NCBI GenBank assembly: GCA_045598325.1
Contig: JAZLLT010000031.1
Coordinates: 27,846 to 91,845, forward strand
DNA length: 64,000 nt
From: RUG14130 sp045598325
GTDB lineage: Bacteria; Bacillota; Clostridia; Christensenellales; Aristaeellaceae
Reading direction: 5' to 3'
A program made the position numbers and the translations under genes. Of this stretch, positions 1 through 8,609 are shown piece by piece; positions within the stretch are counted from its first letter, which is position 1, and each line of letters starts with the position of its first letter. The notes under the pieces were generated by a model that searched no databases, was not told the DNA's origin, and saw nothing but the letters and a program-made list of their open reading frames with translations.

Positions 1-75
1 GATTTTCAGAAGGCGCAGAGGGGAGAGGACGAGCCGCCCGGCCAGCGCTTCCGCAACATACTTTACCGTCTTCAT
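1..75 (-). CDS. Partial CDS, N-terminus only; possible cell-surface polymer gene
   Basis: Only the first 25 codons lie in the window (MKTVKYVAEALAGRLVLSPL and five more residues); the rest is beyond base 1. The ATG at 73-75 overlaps the stop of the upstream GT2-LicD gene in an ATGA arrangement, so the two are translationally coupled. The hydrophobic/basic start ending in PLRLLKI resembles the start of the CDP-glycerol transferase at 19841 (PLKLLPVRK), which hints at a polymer transferase, but 25 residues cannot decide this. Confidence 0.6.
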   Translation of the reverse strand, partial: MKTVKYVAEALAGRLVLSPLRLLKI

Positions 76-1874
76 GCCCTGTTTCCGTATTCCGGCTTCA
101 CGGTCATGTGCGCCCGCCGCTTTTCCGCGGGGGGCAGCAGCATGTAGTCGCTGCCGTAGTGGTTGTGAAGGTAGGGATGGGCGCGGCGGGGAAGAAGGAC
201 GGTCCGCCCTTCAAACTCGCCTTTCACGGGAGGCAGAAAAGTGGATTTTTCCATGGCTTCGCCCAGATAATGGCTCGTTCCGCCGGGGAAGGTGACGATA
301 TCCGAGCGCTCGCCCTGCGAGAATTGATCGTACCACAAAAACCACTTGTCATAGCCGATGAGGTTCGCGATGAACCCAAGCCCCATACGGAACCGGTATT
401 TCATCATGCTCCCGAAAGAAGCCGCTCTGTAGGCGCGGGTCACGGGATTGCGGTAGGCATACTGCTCGGCGGAAACGGCAAAGAACTTGAGCGCGTCCAC
501 GAAAATGCCCTTGAAAAACCGCTTGAGCGGCTCCGCCGGGGCGTATTCCATGGGCACGATATCGAGATACAATCCTCTTTCGCCCGGGTAGGCGAGGGTA
601 TCGATCTCCCGCCGCGCGCTTCCTTTTTTGACGATCTTCATAAACGGCGCGGTGACCTGCACGCCCGTCATCGCGGGCACCTGCAGTTCGTAGCGTTCGG
701 CCAGTTCCGCTCGGAATATCTCCTTCAGCCGGTCATAATCCGCGCGGGGCATCACGGCATCCATGTCATCGTCCCAGGGGATGAAGCCCTTGTGCCGCAC
801 GGCGCCCAGACAACTGCCGCCCGAAAGGATGAGGGTCAAATGATGCTTTTCGCAGACCGCGGCGACATCGTCGTAGATGGCGAGCAGTTCTTCCTGCACG
901 GCGCGATTTTCCTCGTCCGAGGGCGTATAGAGCAGTTTTTCGCCCTTGGGAAGCAGGGCTTTTTCCGTCTTTTTGCCCATGCCGACGGTGCGCTTGTCCG
1001 AGCGGATGAACTGATAGCACAGTTTGTGCATCCACGCGGGCATCAGCTGCAGACCGCAGGCGAAAAACACATTGGTCAGAAAATGGAAATAGGTGATCTC
1101 GCCCAACTCATACATTTCTTTATAGAAGCGGTACAGGGCTTTGGCGTTTTCCATGCCGTGGCGCTTTTTGTGCATGGCGTCGCCGCAGCGGGCATAGACC
1201 AGTTCTTCGGAAAGGTTCGCGCACAGAGCGCCCTTCCTAATCATCCGCATCCAGAGGTCGTGATCCTCTACGCGCTTCAGGTCGGTGCGGTACAATCCCG
1301 CTTCCTCCACTTTGCTCTTGCGGTACAGCACTGCCATGTGGTTGAAGGGGCTGCGGGTAAGGGCGAACTGCTTGATGTCCGCGTCCGTTTCGGGCACGCG
1401 GCGCACGGAGGTCACATTGTCGGTGGTCCCGTCAAATTCGCTGACGGCGCCGCTCAGTATGTCCGTACCGGGATGATCGAGAAGGTAGGTCAGTTGCTTC
1501 TCCATGCGGTCTTCCCGGGAAATGTCGTCCGAATCCATGCGGGCGATGAACTCGCAGGAGCAGACCTTGATGCCTTCGTTGAGCGCGTTTCCGAGCCCGC
1601 CATTCACGGGCAGGGACACGACCTTGATGAGCCCGGGATGGGCGGAGATCTTCTCTTCGATGACGGCGTCCAATTCATCCGTGAGCGGACCGTCCTCCAC
1701 CAGAACGATCTCACAGGGCGGAACGGTCTGGCCGATCATGCTTTCGAGGCTCAAAGAAAGATAGGAGGGCTTTTCGAGGCAGTAGACGCTCATGAGCACG
1801 GAATAAGCCGGAAACACGGTTTTTTCCATGGTTTCGGCGGATTTTTCCGCCTCCGCGTACATCATTTCACTCAT
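72..1874 (-). CDS. Fusion of family 2 glycosyltransferase and LicD-type phosphotransferase
   Basis: Protein of 600 aa with two domains. The N-terminal part is a GT2 glycosyltransferase (SVYCLEKPSYL near residue 30; the DxD-type ARMDSDD at 112-117 binds metal and nucleotide sugar). The C-terminal part from about residue 350 is LicD/nucleotidyltransferase-like (SGGSCLGAVRHKGFIPWDDD, acidic metal site at 367-370), the family that transfers phosphocholine or similar groups to surface glycans. It probably builds and decorates a surface polysaccharide. The ATG at 1874 is chosen because GGAGGAGAC lies just upstream; it overlaps the sugar transferase stop by 8 bp. The substrate cannot be read from sequence. 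Confidence 0.85.
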   Translation of the reverse strand: MSEMMYAEAEKSAETMEKTVFPAYSVLMSVYCLEKPSYLSLSLESMIGQTVPPCEIVLVEDGPLTDELDAVIEEKISAHPGLIKVVSLPVNGGLGNALNEGIKVCSCEFIARMDSDDISREDRMEKQLTYLLDHPGTDILSGAVSEFDGTTDNVTSVRRVPETDADIKQFALTRSPFNHMAVLYRKSKVEEAGLYRTDLKRVEDHDLWMRMIRKGALCANLSEELVYARCGDAMHKKRHGMENAKALYRFYKEMYELGEITYFHFLTNVFFACGLQLMPAWMHKLCYQFIRSDKRTVGMGKKTEKALLPKGEKLLYTPSDEENRAVQEELLAIYDDVAAVCEKHHLTLILSGGSCLGAVRHKGFIPWDDDMDAVMPRADYDRLKEIFRAELAERYELQVPAMTGVQVTAPFMKIVKKGSARREIDTLAYPGERGLYLDIVPMEYAPAEPLKRFFKGIFVDALKFFAVSAEQYAYRNPVTRAYRAASFGSMMKYRFRMGLGFIANLIGYDKWFLWYDQFSQGERSDIVTFPGGTSHYLGEAMEKSTFLPPVKGEFEGRTVLLPRRAHPYLHNHYGSDYMLLPPAEKRRAHMTVKPEYGNRA

Positions 1875-2463
1875 TTTCGTCTCCTCCTTCCTTGTAGCCT
1901 TCCGCGTAGAACACATACAAAAATGTCTTGGTCAGGATGCGCAGATCGTAGTCAAATCCCACATGGCGGGCGTAGATGCCGTCCAGTTTCGCCTTAAAAT
2001 CGGGCTCCAGTTCGTCGCGCCCGCGGATCTGGCTGAGACCCGTGATGCCGGGACGCACCTCATAGGCGCCGGAAAGCACCCGCAGGCGGTCCAGTTCCTC
2101 CTCGTTGGCGAGGCAGGGGCGGAACCCCACGAAGGACATGTCGCCCTTCAGGATGTTGATGAGTTGGGGCAGTTCGTCAAGGGAAGTCATGCGCAGAAAG
2201 CGTCCCGCGCGGGTGATGTATTCGCCCGAGCCCGGCATGAGGCGGGTGGCGAGATCGCTTGGCGCGTCCGTGCGCATGGTGCGGAATTTATAGATGGTAA
2301 AGGGCTTTCCATAGCGCCCCAATCGTTCCTGCAGAAACAGCACGGGACCTTTGGAATCCAGTTTGATGATGAGGGCAATGACGAGGCAGACGGGCAGCAG
2401 GACAATGGACGCGGCGCACGCGAAAATCAGATCCAGCGCGCGCTTCACAACATTCCTGTACAC
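1867..2463 (-). CDS. Undecaprenyl-phosphate sugar phosphotransferase (bacterial sugar transferase family)
   Basis: A 198-aa initiating sugar transferase of the WcaJ/PglC type that moves a sugar-1-phosphate from a UDP-sugar onto undecaprenyl phosphate at the membrane. Visible: start motif KRALDLIFACAASIVLLPV with its membrane helix, PVLFLQERLG, the KFRTMR core, SLDELPQLINILKGDMSFVG, and the RPGITGLSQIRG end motif. I start it at the GTG at 2463, seven bases after GGAGG, rather than the in-frame ATG ten codons upstream, which would place this site inside the gene. It is the first gene of a leftward operon with GT2-LicD and the partial gene. Confidence 0.9.
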   Translation of the reverse strand: MYRNVVKRALDLIFACAASIVLLPVCLVIALIIKLDSKGPVLFLQERLGRYGKPFTIYKFRTMRTDAPSDLATRLMPGSGEYITRAGRFLRMTSLDELPQLINILKGDMSFVGFRPCLANEEELDRLRVLSGAYEVRPGITGLSQIRGRDELEPDFKAKLDGIYARHVGFDYDLRILTKTFLYVFYAEGYKEGGDENE

Positions 2464-2498
2464 GGTTCCACCTCCTGTCCCATAAATTCGCATCGTAT

Positions 2499-2527
2499 AT
2501 TATACAACATTTGAAACACTTTTGCAA
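2499..2527 (-). promoter_or_regulatory. Sigma-A promoter of the surface-glycan operon
   Basis: On the minus strand, -35 TTGCAA (2527-2522), a 17-bp spacer and -10 TATAAT (2504-2499) lie about 40 bp upstream of the GTG start of the sugar transferase. Confidence 0.75.
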
Positions 2528-2550
2528 TATTTAGCGGCAAGAAATAGATG

Positions 2551-2582
2551 AAAATACGCACCCCGCCGCATTGGCAGGGTGC
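2551..2582 (-). terminator. Rho-independent terminator after clpX
   Basis: GCACCCTGCC / GGCGGGGTGC form a 10-bp stem (one G-T pair) around an AATGC loop, followed on the minus strand by GTATTTTC. It sits just after the clpX stop and separates clpX from the glycan operon. Confidence 0.75.
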
Positions 2583-2596
2583 GCGATAGAACATAA

Positions 2597-3832
2597 TTAC
2601 GCGTAGATGAGTTCGGGCGCCTTGTGCTCATTTACCGATTCCTCGGTGATGACGCACTTTTTCACATTCTCCATGCCGGGCAGGGAGAACATGGTCTCGG
2701 TCATGATCTCCTCGATGATGGCGCGCAGACCGCGGGCACCGCTTTTGCGTTCCATGGCCTTGTGGGCGATGGATTTGAGCGCGCCGTCGGTGAATTCCAG
2801 TTCCACATTGTCCATGGAAAGGAGTTTCGCGTACTGGCGGCACAGGGCGTTGCGGGGCTTGGTGAGGATGTTGACGAGGGCATCTTCATCCAGGGGGCTC
2901 AGCGTCACGATGACGGGCAGACGGCCGATGAATTCGGGGATGAGACCGAATTTCAGCAGGTCCTCGGGCTCCATGTATTTGAGGATATCTTCCTTCATGC
3001 GCTCTTCGTTGCCCTTGATCTCGGCGCCGAAACCCATGGTCTTCACGCCCACGCGGTCGTTGACGATCTTGTCCATGCCTTCAAAAGCGCCGCCGCAGAT
3101 GAAGAGGATGTTGGTGGTGTCAATGGGGATGAACTCCTGCTGGGGGTGCTTGCGGCCGCCCTGCGGAGGCACATTGGCGATGGTACCTTCCAGCATTTTG
3201 AGCAGTGCCTGCTGTACGCCCTCGCCGGAAACATCGCGGGTGATGGAGCGGTTTTCGCTCTTTCTGGCGATCTTGTCGATCTCATCGATGTAGATGATGC
3301 CCTTCTGCGCCTTCTCCACATCGAAGTCCGCGTTCTGGATGAGACGGTGCAGCACATTTTCCACATCCTCGCCCACATAGCCCGCCTCGGTGATGGAGGT
3401 GGCATCGCAGATGGCGAAGGGGACATTCAGGACCTTTGCGAGGGTCTGGGCGAGGTAGGTCTTGCCGCAGCCGGTGGGACCCAGCATGACGATGTTGCTC
3501 TTCTGCAGTTCCACATCGTCCTTCTTGCCCTTGTAGTTGATGCGCTTGTAGTGGTTGTAGACCGCCACGGACAGCGCCTTTTTCGCTCTGTCCTGACCCA
3601 CCACATACTGGTCCAGCACTTCTTTGATCTCGGCGGGGGTCTTCATCGCCACGGTCTGCCCGCTCTTGGTGCGACCCTTGATGACGGGCATGGCGTCCTC
3701 GTCGCCCAGGATGTTCCTGCACAGCAGCACGCACTCGTCGCAGATGTTGGCGTTCTGACCGGTGAGCAGTCTTCTCACCTGAGAGCCGCTCTTGCCGCAG
3801 AAGGAGCACTTGATCTCGTTGTTGTCGTTCAT
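2597..3832 (-). CDS. clpX: ATP-dependent Clp protease ATP-binding subunit ClpX
   Basis: AAA+ unfoldase of 411 aa, the usual ClpX length, that unfolds substrates and feeds them to ClpP. Visible: N-terminal zinc-binding domain (CSFCGK and CDECVLLC, residues 9-38), Walker A GPTGCGKT near 117, Walker B IIYIDEIDKIAR, sensor/pore region GGRKHPQQEFI, and the IGRLPV loop characteristic of ClpX. Start ATG follows GGAGATAATCC. It lies 3 bp behind clpP, in the order tig-clpP-clpX typical of Bacillota; lon is not the next gene here. Confidence 0.98.
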   Translation of the reverse strand: MNDNNEIKCSFCGKSGSQVRRLLTGQNANICDECVLLCRNILGDEDAMPVIKGRTKSGQTVAMKTPAEIKEVLDQYVVGQDRAKKALSVAVYNHYKRINYKGKKDDVELQKSNIVMLGPTGCGKTYLAQTLAKVLNVPFAICDATSITEAGYVGEDVENVLHRLIQNADFDVEKAQKGIIYIDEIDKIARKSENRSITRDVSGEGVQQALLKMLEGTIANVPPQGGRKHPQQEFIPIDTTNILFICGGAFEGMDKIVNDRVGVKTMGFGAEIKGNEERMKEDILKYMEPEDLLKFGLIPEFIGRLPVIVTLSPLDEDALVNILTKPRNALCRQYAKLLSMDNVELEFTDGALKSIAHKAMERKSGARGLRAIIEEIMTETMFSLPGMENVKKCVITEESVNEHKAPELIYA

Positions 3833-3835
3833 GGA

Positions 3836-4420
3836 TTATCTCCTCGGCTCGATGATGCCGTCGATAAGGCCGTAGGCAAGGGCTTCCTCGGCAGACATGA
3901 AGTTGTCCCGCTCCACATCGGCCTGGATCTTGGAAAGTTTGTTGCCGGTGTTCTTGGCCAGTTCCTCATTCATGAGTTTCTTGGTCTTCTTGAGGCGCTC
4001 GGCGTGGATGAGCACATCGGTGACCTGACCTTCCGCTCCGCCCAGAGGCTGATGGATCATGACCTCGGAGTGGGGGAGAGCCTTTCTCTTGCCCTTGGCG
4101 CCCGCCGCCAGCAGGAAGGCTGCCATGGAGGCTGCCATGCCGATGCAGAGGGTGGACACTTCGCACTTCAGATATTTCATGGTGTCATAGATCGCCATGC
4201 CCGCGGTGATGGATCCGCCGGGGGAGTTGATGTAGAGCATGATGTCCTTGTCGGGATCTTCCATCTCCAGGAAGAGCATCTGGGCGACGACGGTGTTCGC
4301 CACATCGTCATTGATCTCTCCGCTCAGGAAGATGATGCGGTCCTTGAGCAGGCGGGAGTAGATGTCGTAGGAACGCTCGCCCATCTCAGTTTTCTCGATT
4401 ACATAAGGTACCAACTGCAT
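3836..4420 (-). CDS. clpP: ATP-dependent Clp protease proteolytic subunit ClpP
   Basis: Serine protease of 194 aa that forms the tetradecameric chamber working with ClpX. The nucleophile Ser lies in GMAASMAAF, the His in MIHQPLGG, and the catalytic Asp in ERDNFMS near residue 171. The ATG at 4420 (MQLVPYVIEKTEMGERSYDI) is preferred to the upstream in-frame ATG because AGGAGG sits 8 bases before it and the resulting length matches the family. It lies between tig and clpX in one operon. Confidence 0.98.
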   Translation of the reverse strand: MQLVPYVIEKTEMGERSYDIYSRLLKDRIIFLSGEINDDVANTVVAQMLFLEMEDPDKDIMLYINSPGGSITAGMAIYDTMKYLKCEVSTLCIGMAASMAAFLLAAGAKGKRKALPHSEVMIHQPLGGAEGQVTDVLIHAERLKKTKKLMNEELAKNTGNKLSKIQADVERDNFMSAEEALAYGLIDGIIEPRR

Positions 4421-4489
4421 GATTTTCGCCTCCTTGCAGGTAGAACTGACGGCGCGGTAGTGCCGCGCCGCCATGGTGATGATCACAGA

Positions 4490-5767
4490 TTATTTCGCAA
4501 AGCCCTTCAGGGTCTCGATGACCTTGGTCATGGTGGTCATGGATTTGAAGTAGTTCTTGGTGCTGTCGGTCATCTTGGCCTTGTAGTCTTCCAGAGACTT
4601 CTTGCTCTGCTCGGCAACCTTCGCGATTTCGGCGTCGATCTCTTCTTCGGTGGCTTCGATGCCTTCGGCATCGCGGATGGCTTCCAGAACCAACTGGCCC
4701 TTCACGCGGGAAGCAGCCTGCTCTTTGTACATCTCGCGCATGGACTCTTCGGTCTGGCCGGTGTACATATAGTAGTCAGCCATCTTGAGGCCCTGATAAG
4801 ACAGTCTCATCTCCATGTCGCGGAGCATATCGTCCACTTCGGAGGTGATCATGGCTTCGGGGATGTCTACGGTGCAGGTCTCGATGACCTTCTCCAGAAC
4901 GGTGTTCTCGAAGTCGCTCTCGGCACGGGCTTCGGCGTCCTTTTCGAGCTTCGCCTTCACATCGGCCTTGTATTCGTCCAGGGTATCGAAACTCATGTCG
5001 TTAGCAAAGTCATTGTCCAGAGCGGGAAGTTCCTTTTCCTTGATGCCGTTGACCTTTACCTTGAACACAACGGGCTTGCCTGCCAGTTCCTTGGCATGAT
5101 ACTCTTCGGGGAAGGTGACATTCACTTCTACTTCGCTGCCCACGGTAGCGCCGACCAACTGGTCTTCGAAGCCGGGGATGAAGGAGCCGCTGCCGAGCAC
5201 CAGGTTATAGCCCTGCGCGGTGCCGCCTTCAAACTGGTTGTCGCCGTCGAAGCCTGCGTAGTCGATGTTCACTTCGTCGTCCAGTTTGGCGGGACGGTCG
5301 GTGATGTCGATGAAGCGGGCATTGCGCTCACGGGCGCGCTCGATTTCGGCCTTCACATCATCTTCGGTCACTTCTGCAACAGTCTTCTCGACCTTGACAG
5401 CCTTGTAGTCACCCAGAGTGACATCGGGCTTCACGAACACGGTCACGGAGAACTGCAGTTCCTTGCCGGCTTCCATCTGCTGGACATCCAATTCGGGACG
5501 GTCGACGGGCTCGAGTTTGTTCTCTTCGATCGCCGCGGTGTAAAGAGCGGGGAAGAGTTCGTCCAGAGCATCCTCATAGAAGACGCCCTTGCCGTAGTGC
5601 ATTACGATCACATGGCGGGGAGCCTTGCCCCTGCGGAATCCGGGAATATTAATGCGGGAGCAGTTCTTCTTATAAGCGGTGTTGATCGCCTTTTCGAAGT
5701 CCTCTGCGCTCACGGTAAAACTCAGTTTTGCCTGATTGGAAGAAATCTTCTCGTAGGTCGTACTCAT
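4490..5767 (-). CDS. tig: Trigger factor, ribosome-associated chaperone and peptidyl-prolyl isomerase
   Basis: 425 aa. The ribosome-binding tail has the family signature PGFRRGKAP near residue 45. An FKBP-type isomerase domain follows (LDDEVNIDYAGFDGDNQFEGG; FIPGFEDQLVGA), then a helical, acidic C-terminal chaperone arm. The start ATG follows AAGGAGA and lies downstream of an extended -10 promoter. It is the first gene of the tig-clpP-clpX unit, which couples nascent-chain folding with proteolysis. Confidence 0.97.
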   Translation of the reverse strand: MSTTYEKISSNQAKLSFTVSAEDFEKAINTAYKKNCSRINIPGFRRGKAPRHVIVMHYGKGVFYEDALDELFPALYTAAIEENKLEPVDRPELDVQQMEAGKELQFSVTVFVKPDVTLGDYKAVKVEKTVAEVTEDDVKAEIERARERNARFIDITDRPAKLDDEVNIDYAGFDGDNQFEGGTAQGYNLVLGSGSFIPGFEDQLVGATVGSEVEVNVTFPEEYHAKELAGKPVVFKVKVNGIKEKELPALDNDFANDMSFDTLDEYKADVKAKLEKDAEARAESDFENTVLEKVIETCTVDIPEAMITSEVDDMLRDMEMRLSYQGLKMADYYMYTGQTEESMREMYKEQAASRVKGQLVLEAIRDAEGIEATEEEIDAEIAKVAEQSKKSLEDYKAKMTDSTKNYFKSMTTMTKVIETLKGFAK

Positions 5768-5803
5768 TGTATAGTCTCCTTATATCATATTACAGCACTC
5801 TTT

Positions 5804-5812
5804 ATTATAGCA
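5804..5812 (-). promoter_or_regulatory. Extended -10 promoter of tig operon
   Basis: Minus strand TGCTATAAT, an extended -10 with a perfect TATAAT, 37 bp upstream of the tig start codon. No convincing -35 hexamer is visible, as expected for an extended -10 site. Confidence 0.65.
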
Positions 5813-5913
5813 CAAAACAGAGGGGTTTAGATTATTTATGGGTAAAAAGGAAAGAAAATTTTGGGTTATGAAAGCAGACAACGAGAAAAAAGCGATTGAA
5901 CGGAAAGAAAAAC

Positions 5914-5943
5914 CTTGGCTTCCCCCCTGCGGGGGAAGCCAAG
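5914..5943 (-). terminator. Palindromic repeat acting as terminator after MBL hydrolase
   Basis: Perfect 13-bp inverted repeat CTTGGCTTCCCCC / GGGGGAAGCCAAG with a 4-nt loop. On the minus strand it is followed by GTTTTTCTTT, so it can end the transcript of the MBL gene. The arms belong to the dispersed CTTGGCTTCCCC family also seen at 32880, 32990 and 34799. The remaining bases of the 5768-5981 gap hold the tig promoter and nothing else I recognise. Confidence 0.75.
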
Positions 5944-5981
5944 AACCGCTTTACAGAAGTCAGCAATTACTTTACGGTAAT

Positions 5982-6758
5982 TTACTGCGGCAGCTTATCC
6001 GTGCTGTAGCAGATGCAGCCCATCTTGTCGGTCATCAGATGCATCTTGTCCACGCCGCCGAACCACTCGTAGGGCTTGTCCGCATCGGAAATTTCATGAT
6101 CCTTCTGATTGACCAGTTCCAGCGCGGTGTCACGCAAGACACGCAGCAGGGAGATGTCATCAAAGTCCTGATTGTGGCCGTGCAGGATACGGTCCGCCTT
6201 CTCCGTGACCCACTCGATGGCGTTGAGGTTTTTCACCAATTCCGAAAGAGGCAGGCTGTCCTCCAGCTGCATCCACAGCCAGCGGTTGATGCCGTCGCCC
6301 GTAAAGAGGATGCGCTCTTCTTTGAGCAATACGCAGATGCCGCCGGGCGTATGACCGGGCAGGTCGATGATCTCGCAGGTCAGTCCGCCCAGATCGAACA
6401 CATCGCCGCCGCGGATGGGTTGGAACTCGGGGAAGGTCCAGCCCATATTTTCGATGGACTGCTTTACATCCGGATCGTTCAGCATATCCATCACAATGGG
6501 CAGATCGGCAGGGTTCATGTACGCGGTCTCGAATGCCCAGTTGCCGCCGATGTGATCGCCGTGACCGTGGGTGTTGACCACGATGACGGGCAGGTCGGTG
6601 ATGGTGCGCACGATGTCCATAAGGTTCTCTTTTCCGCACATGGTGTCGATGACCATGGCGAGAGAGGAACCTACCACGAGGTAACCCGTGGCGCCGTGAT
6701 CCTCGTCAAAGAGCCACACATGAGGGGTCATTTGCTTGACGGTTACATGCTCGAACAT
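5982..6758 (-). CDS. MBL-fold metallo-hydrolase
   Basis: A 258-aa metallo-beta-lactamase-fold hydrolase. It has the zinc-binding THGHGDHIGG motif, a later conserved His in DLPGHTPGG, the metal-bridging GDG in ILFTGDGINRW, and a C-terminal HGHNQ. The architecture is that of the glyoxalase II-like branch, so hydrolysis of a thioester, ester or lactone is likely; the substrate is unknown. The start at 6758 is chosen from GGAGGTACCT directly upstream; the in-frame ATG 19 codons earlier lacks such a site. It is probably a monocistronic unit ended by the 5914 hairpin. Confidence 0.85.
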   Translation of the reverse strand: MFEHVTVKQMTPHVWLFDEDHGATGYLVVGSSLAMVIDTMCGKENLMDIVRTITDLPVIVVNTHGHGDHIGGNWAFETAYMNPADLPIVMDMLNDPDVKQSIENMGWTFPEFQPIRGGDVFDLGGLTCEIIDLPGHTPGGICVLLKEERILFTGDGINRWLWMQLEDSLPLSELVKNLNAIEWVTEKADRILHGHNQDFDDISLLRVLRDTALELVNQKDHEISDADKPYEWFGGVDKMHLMTDKMGCICYSTDKLPQ

Positions 6759-6831
6759 AGGTACCTCCGAAATGATATATGCTGGAACAAAACAACCATT
6801 TGCTGAAACGCGCAATCAAGGCTCCCTTGGG

Positions 6832-7536
6832 TCATTCATTCCCGATATACGCCCTTACCGCCTCATCGATCCTTTGGGCGGCTTCGGGCCAGTCGGGGTG
6901 GTCTTTGAGCAGTTCCACGCTCTTGAAGGGCGCTTTGGGGGCTTTGAGCAGGATGCGCCTCGCGCCTTCGGAAAGGGGTTTTGCGTGGGGCGCGCACTTT
7001 CCGCAGACACAGCCGCCCTTTTTCGCGTCAAAGCGCAGAGCGGTTTCGTTTGCGGAAATCCCGCAGACCGCGCAGGCGTCGGCTCTGGGTGAAAAGCCCA
7101 GAATGCGGGACAGTTTCAGTTTGAACATGGCGTCGATGAGTTCCATGGGCAGGTCCGAATAGGTGAGATAGGAGAGGGCGGAAAGCACCATGTCGAACAG
7201 TTCCCGGCTCTCCATCTCCTCCGGCGCGGTCTTTTCCACGGTGCGCAGCCAGTTGCTCCCGCAGATGAGACGGTCCATATCCTGCCGGAGCGGGATAAAC
7301 CCATCCGTCACCTTGCACTGGGTGACGGAATATTTATCGTGGGCAAAATACAGTTGATACTGCCCGCAGACGAAGGGCTCAGCCGCGTTCATGAGTTCGC
7401 TTTTCGGCCTTCTGCAGCCGCGCACGACCGCGTCCACTTTGCCCTGTTCCGCGGTGAGCAGCGTCACCATGCGGTCATAATCCTTATAATCCGCCCGCCG
7501 CAGTACCAGCGCGGACACATTGATGCTGCCTGTCAT
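6832..7536 (-). CDS. recO: DNA repair protein RecO
   Basis: A 234-aa recombination mediator that loads RecA with RecF and RecR at SSB-coated gaps. It has the N-terminal OB fold (SALVLRRADYKDYDRMVTLL, GKVDAVVRGCRRPKS), a helical middle and the zinc knuckle formed by CAVCG and CVCGKC. The ATG at 7536 overlaps the era stop as ATGA, with GAGGA just before it. The era-recO pairing is common in Bacillota and supports the call. RecF is not encoded next to dnaN in this genome segment. Confidence 0.93.
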   Translation of the reverse strand: MTGSINVSALVLRRADYKDYDRMVTLLTAEQGKVDAVVRGCRRPKSELMNAAEPFVCGQYQLYFAHDKYSVTQCKVTDGFIPLRQDMDRLICGSNWLRTVEKTAPEEMESRELFDMVLSALSYLTYSDLPMELIDAMFKLKLSRILGFSPRADACAVCGISANETALRFDAKKGGCVCGKCAPHAKPLSEGARRILLKAPKAPFKSVELLKDHPDWPEAAQRIDEAVRAYIGNE

Positions 7537-8432
7537 TCCTCGTTCACATAGCCCAGATTGCGCAGGTCTTCCTTGCGGTTGCGCCAGTCCTCGCGGACCT
7601 TGACCCACAAACGCAGCATGACCTTGGTACCCAGCATCTTTTCGATGTCGACGCGGGCCTGGGAGCCGATGAGTCCCAGCATGGAGCCCTGTTTTCCGAT
7701 AATGACGGACTTATGCGCCGCCCGCTCGCAGTAGACATTGGCATGGATCTCGGTCAAGTTGTCGGAGAGTTTCTTGATTTGCAGAATTTCCACACCCACG
7801 CCGTGGGGGATCTCGTCTTCCAGATTGCGCAGGGCTTTTTCGCGGATGATCTCGGAGACCAGCACACGCTCGGGCTGGTCGGTCATCATGTCCGCGGGAA
7901 AATACTCGGGACCTTCGGGAAGGGCGGAGGCGAGCAGTTCAAACAGGGTATCCATATTGGTACCTTTGCGGGCGGACACGGACACGACCTGATCGAAGCC
8001 GGTCGCGTCGATCATGGCAAGGCGGGGCATGAGTTTCTCGGGCGGGACCACATCCGTCTTGTTGACGACCAGGAATTTGGGACACCTTTCATGGCGCACG
8101 CTTTCCACGATGGCTTCGTCGCCCTTGCCGTAGAAGTTGGCGTCGATGACCACCATGATGGCGTCCACTCCGTCTTTGGCGTCCTCGGCGGCCTTCACCA
8201 TGAATTCGCCGAGTTTCGTCCTCGGCTTATGGATGCCGGGGGTGTCGACGAACACGATCTGCACGCCGTCTCTGTTGCACACGCCCAGCGCCTTATTACG
8301 GGTGGTCTGGGCTTTCGGGGACACGATAGCCACCTTTTCGCCCACCAGATAGTTCATGATGCTGCTTTTTCCCACATTGGGGCGTCCGAGGATCGCCACA
8401 AAGCCGGATTTCATTGTTTTTTTCTGTTCCAT
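7533..8432 (-). CDS. era: GTPase Era, 30S ribosome assembly factor
   Basis: A 299-aa GTPase that binds the 3' end of 16S rRNA during 30S maturation. G1 GRPNVGKSS, G3 DTPGIHKPR, G4 NKTD and G5 SARKG are visible, followed by a C-terminal KH domain (ANVYCERAAHKSVIIGKQGS). Start at 8432 with AGGAGC upstream; the longer in-frame reading upstream runs into a repeat element and is discarded. It overlaps recO by ATGA. Separated from cdd by the repeat cluster at 8465-8604. Confidence 0.97.
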   Translation of the reverse strand: MEQKKTMKSGFVAILGRPNVGKSSIMNYLVGEKVAIVSPKAQTTRNKALGVCNRDGVQIVFVDTPGIHKPRTKLGEFMVKAAEDAKDGVDAIMVVIDANFYGKGDEAIVESVRHERCPKFLVVNKTDVVPPEKLMPRLAMIDATGFDQVVSVSARKGTNMDTLFELLASALPEGPEYFPADMMTDQPERVLVSEIIREKALRNLEDEIPHGVGVEILQIKKLSDNLTEIHANVYCERAAHKSVIIGKQGSMLGLIGSQARVDIEKMLGTKVMLRLWVKVREDWRNRKEDLRNLGYVNEE

Positions 8433-8464
8433 AGATGCTCCTGATGATTGTGAATAAGGAATAA

Positions 8465-8604
8465 CCTCATCAGTCCCGCTTCGCGAGCCGGCTTCCCCAA
8501 AGGGGAAAGAGGGCCAACGCAGTGGAAGATGAGGCACGATAGGCGGATGATATCCGCCCCTGCGACGGGTATTTGCCGTAGGGGAGGCTATCAGCCTCCC
8601 GCAC
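8465..8604. repeat. Cluster of three palindromic repeat units
   Basis: The era-cdd gap contains three hairpin-forming units. The first (8465-8534) is bounded by CCTCAT ... ATGAGG and contains GGCTTCCCCAAAGGGGAA. The second (about 8541-8564) is GGCGGATGATATCCGCC. The third (about 8577-8604) is GGGGAGGCTATCAGCCTCCC. Related units recur at 19762, 32849-33035, 34799 and 55434. No gene is visible here. Confidence 0.75.
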
Positions 8605-8609
8605 CATTA

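Noticed and set aside
2624..5830. 1068-codon open frame antisense to clpX-clpP-tig
   Set aside because: Antisense shadow of three conserved genes with a repetitive His/Val/Gly translation.
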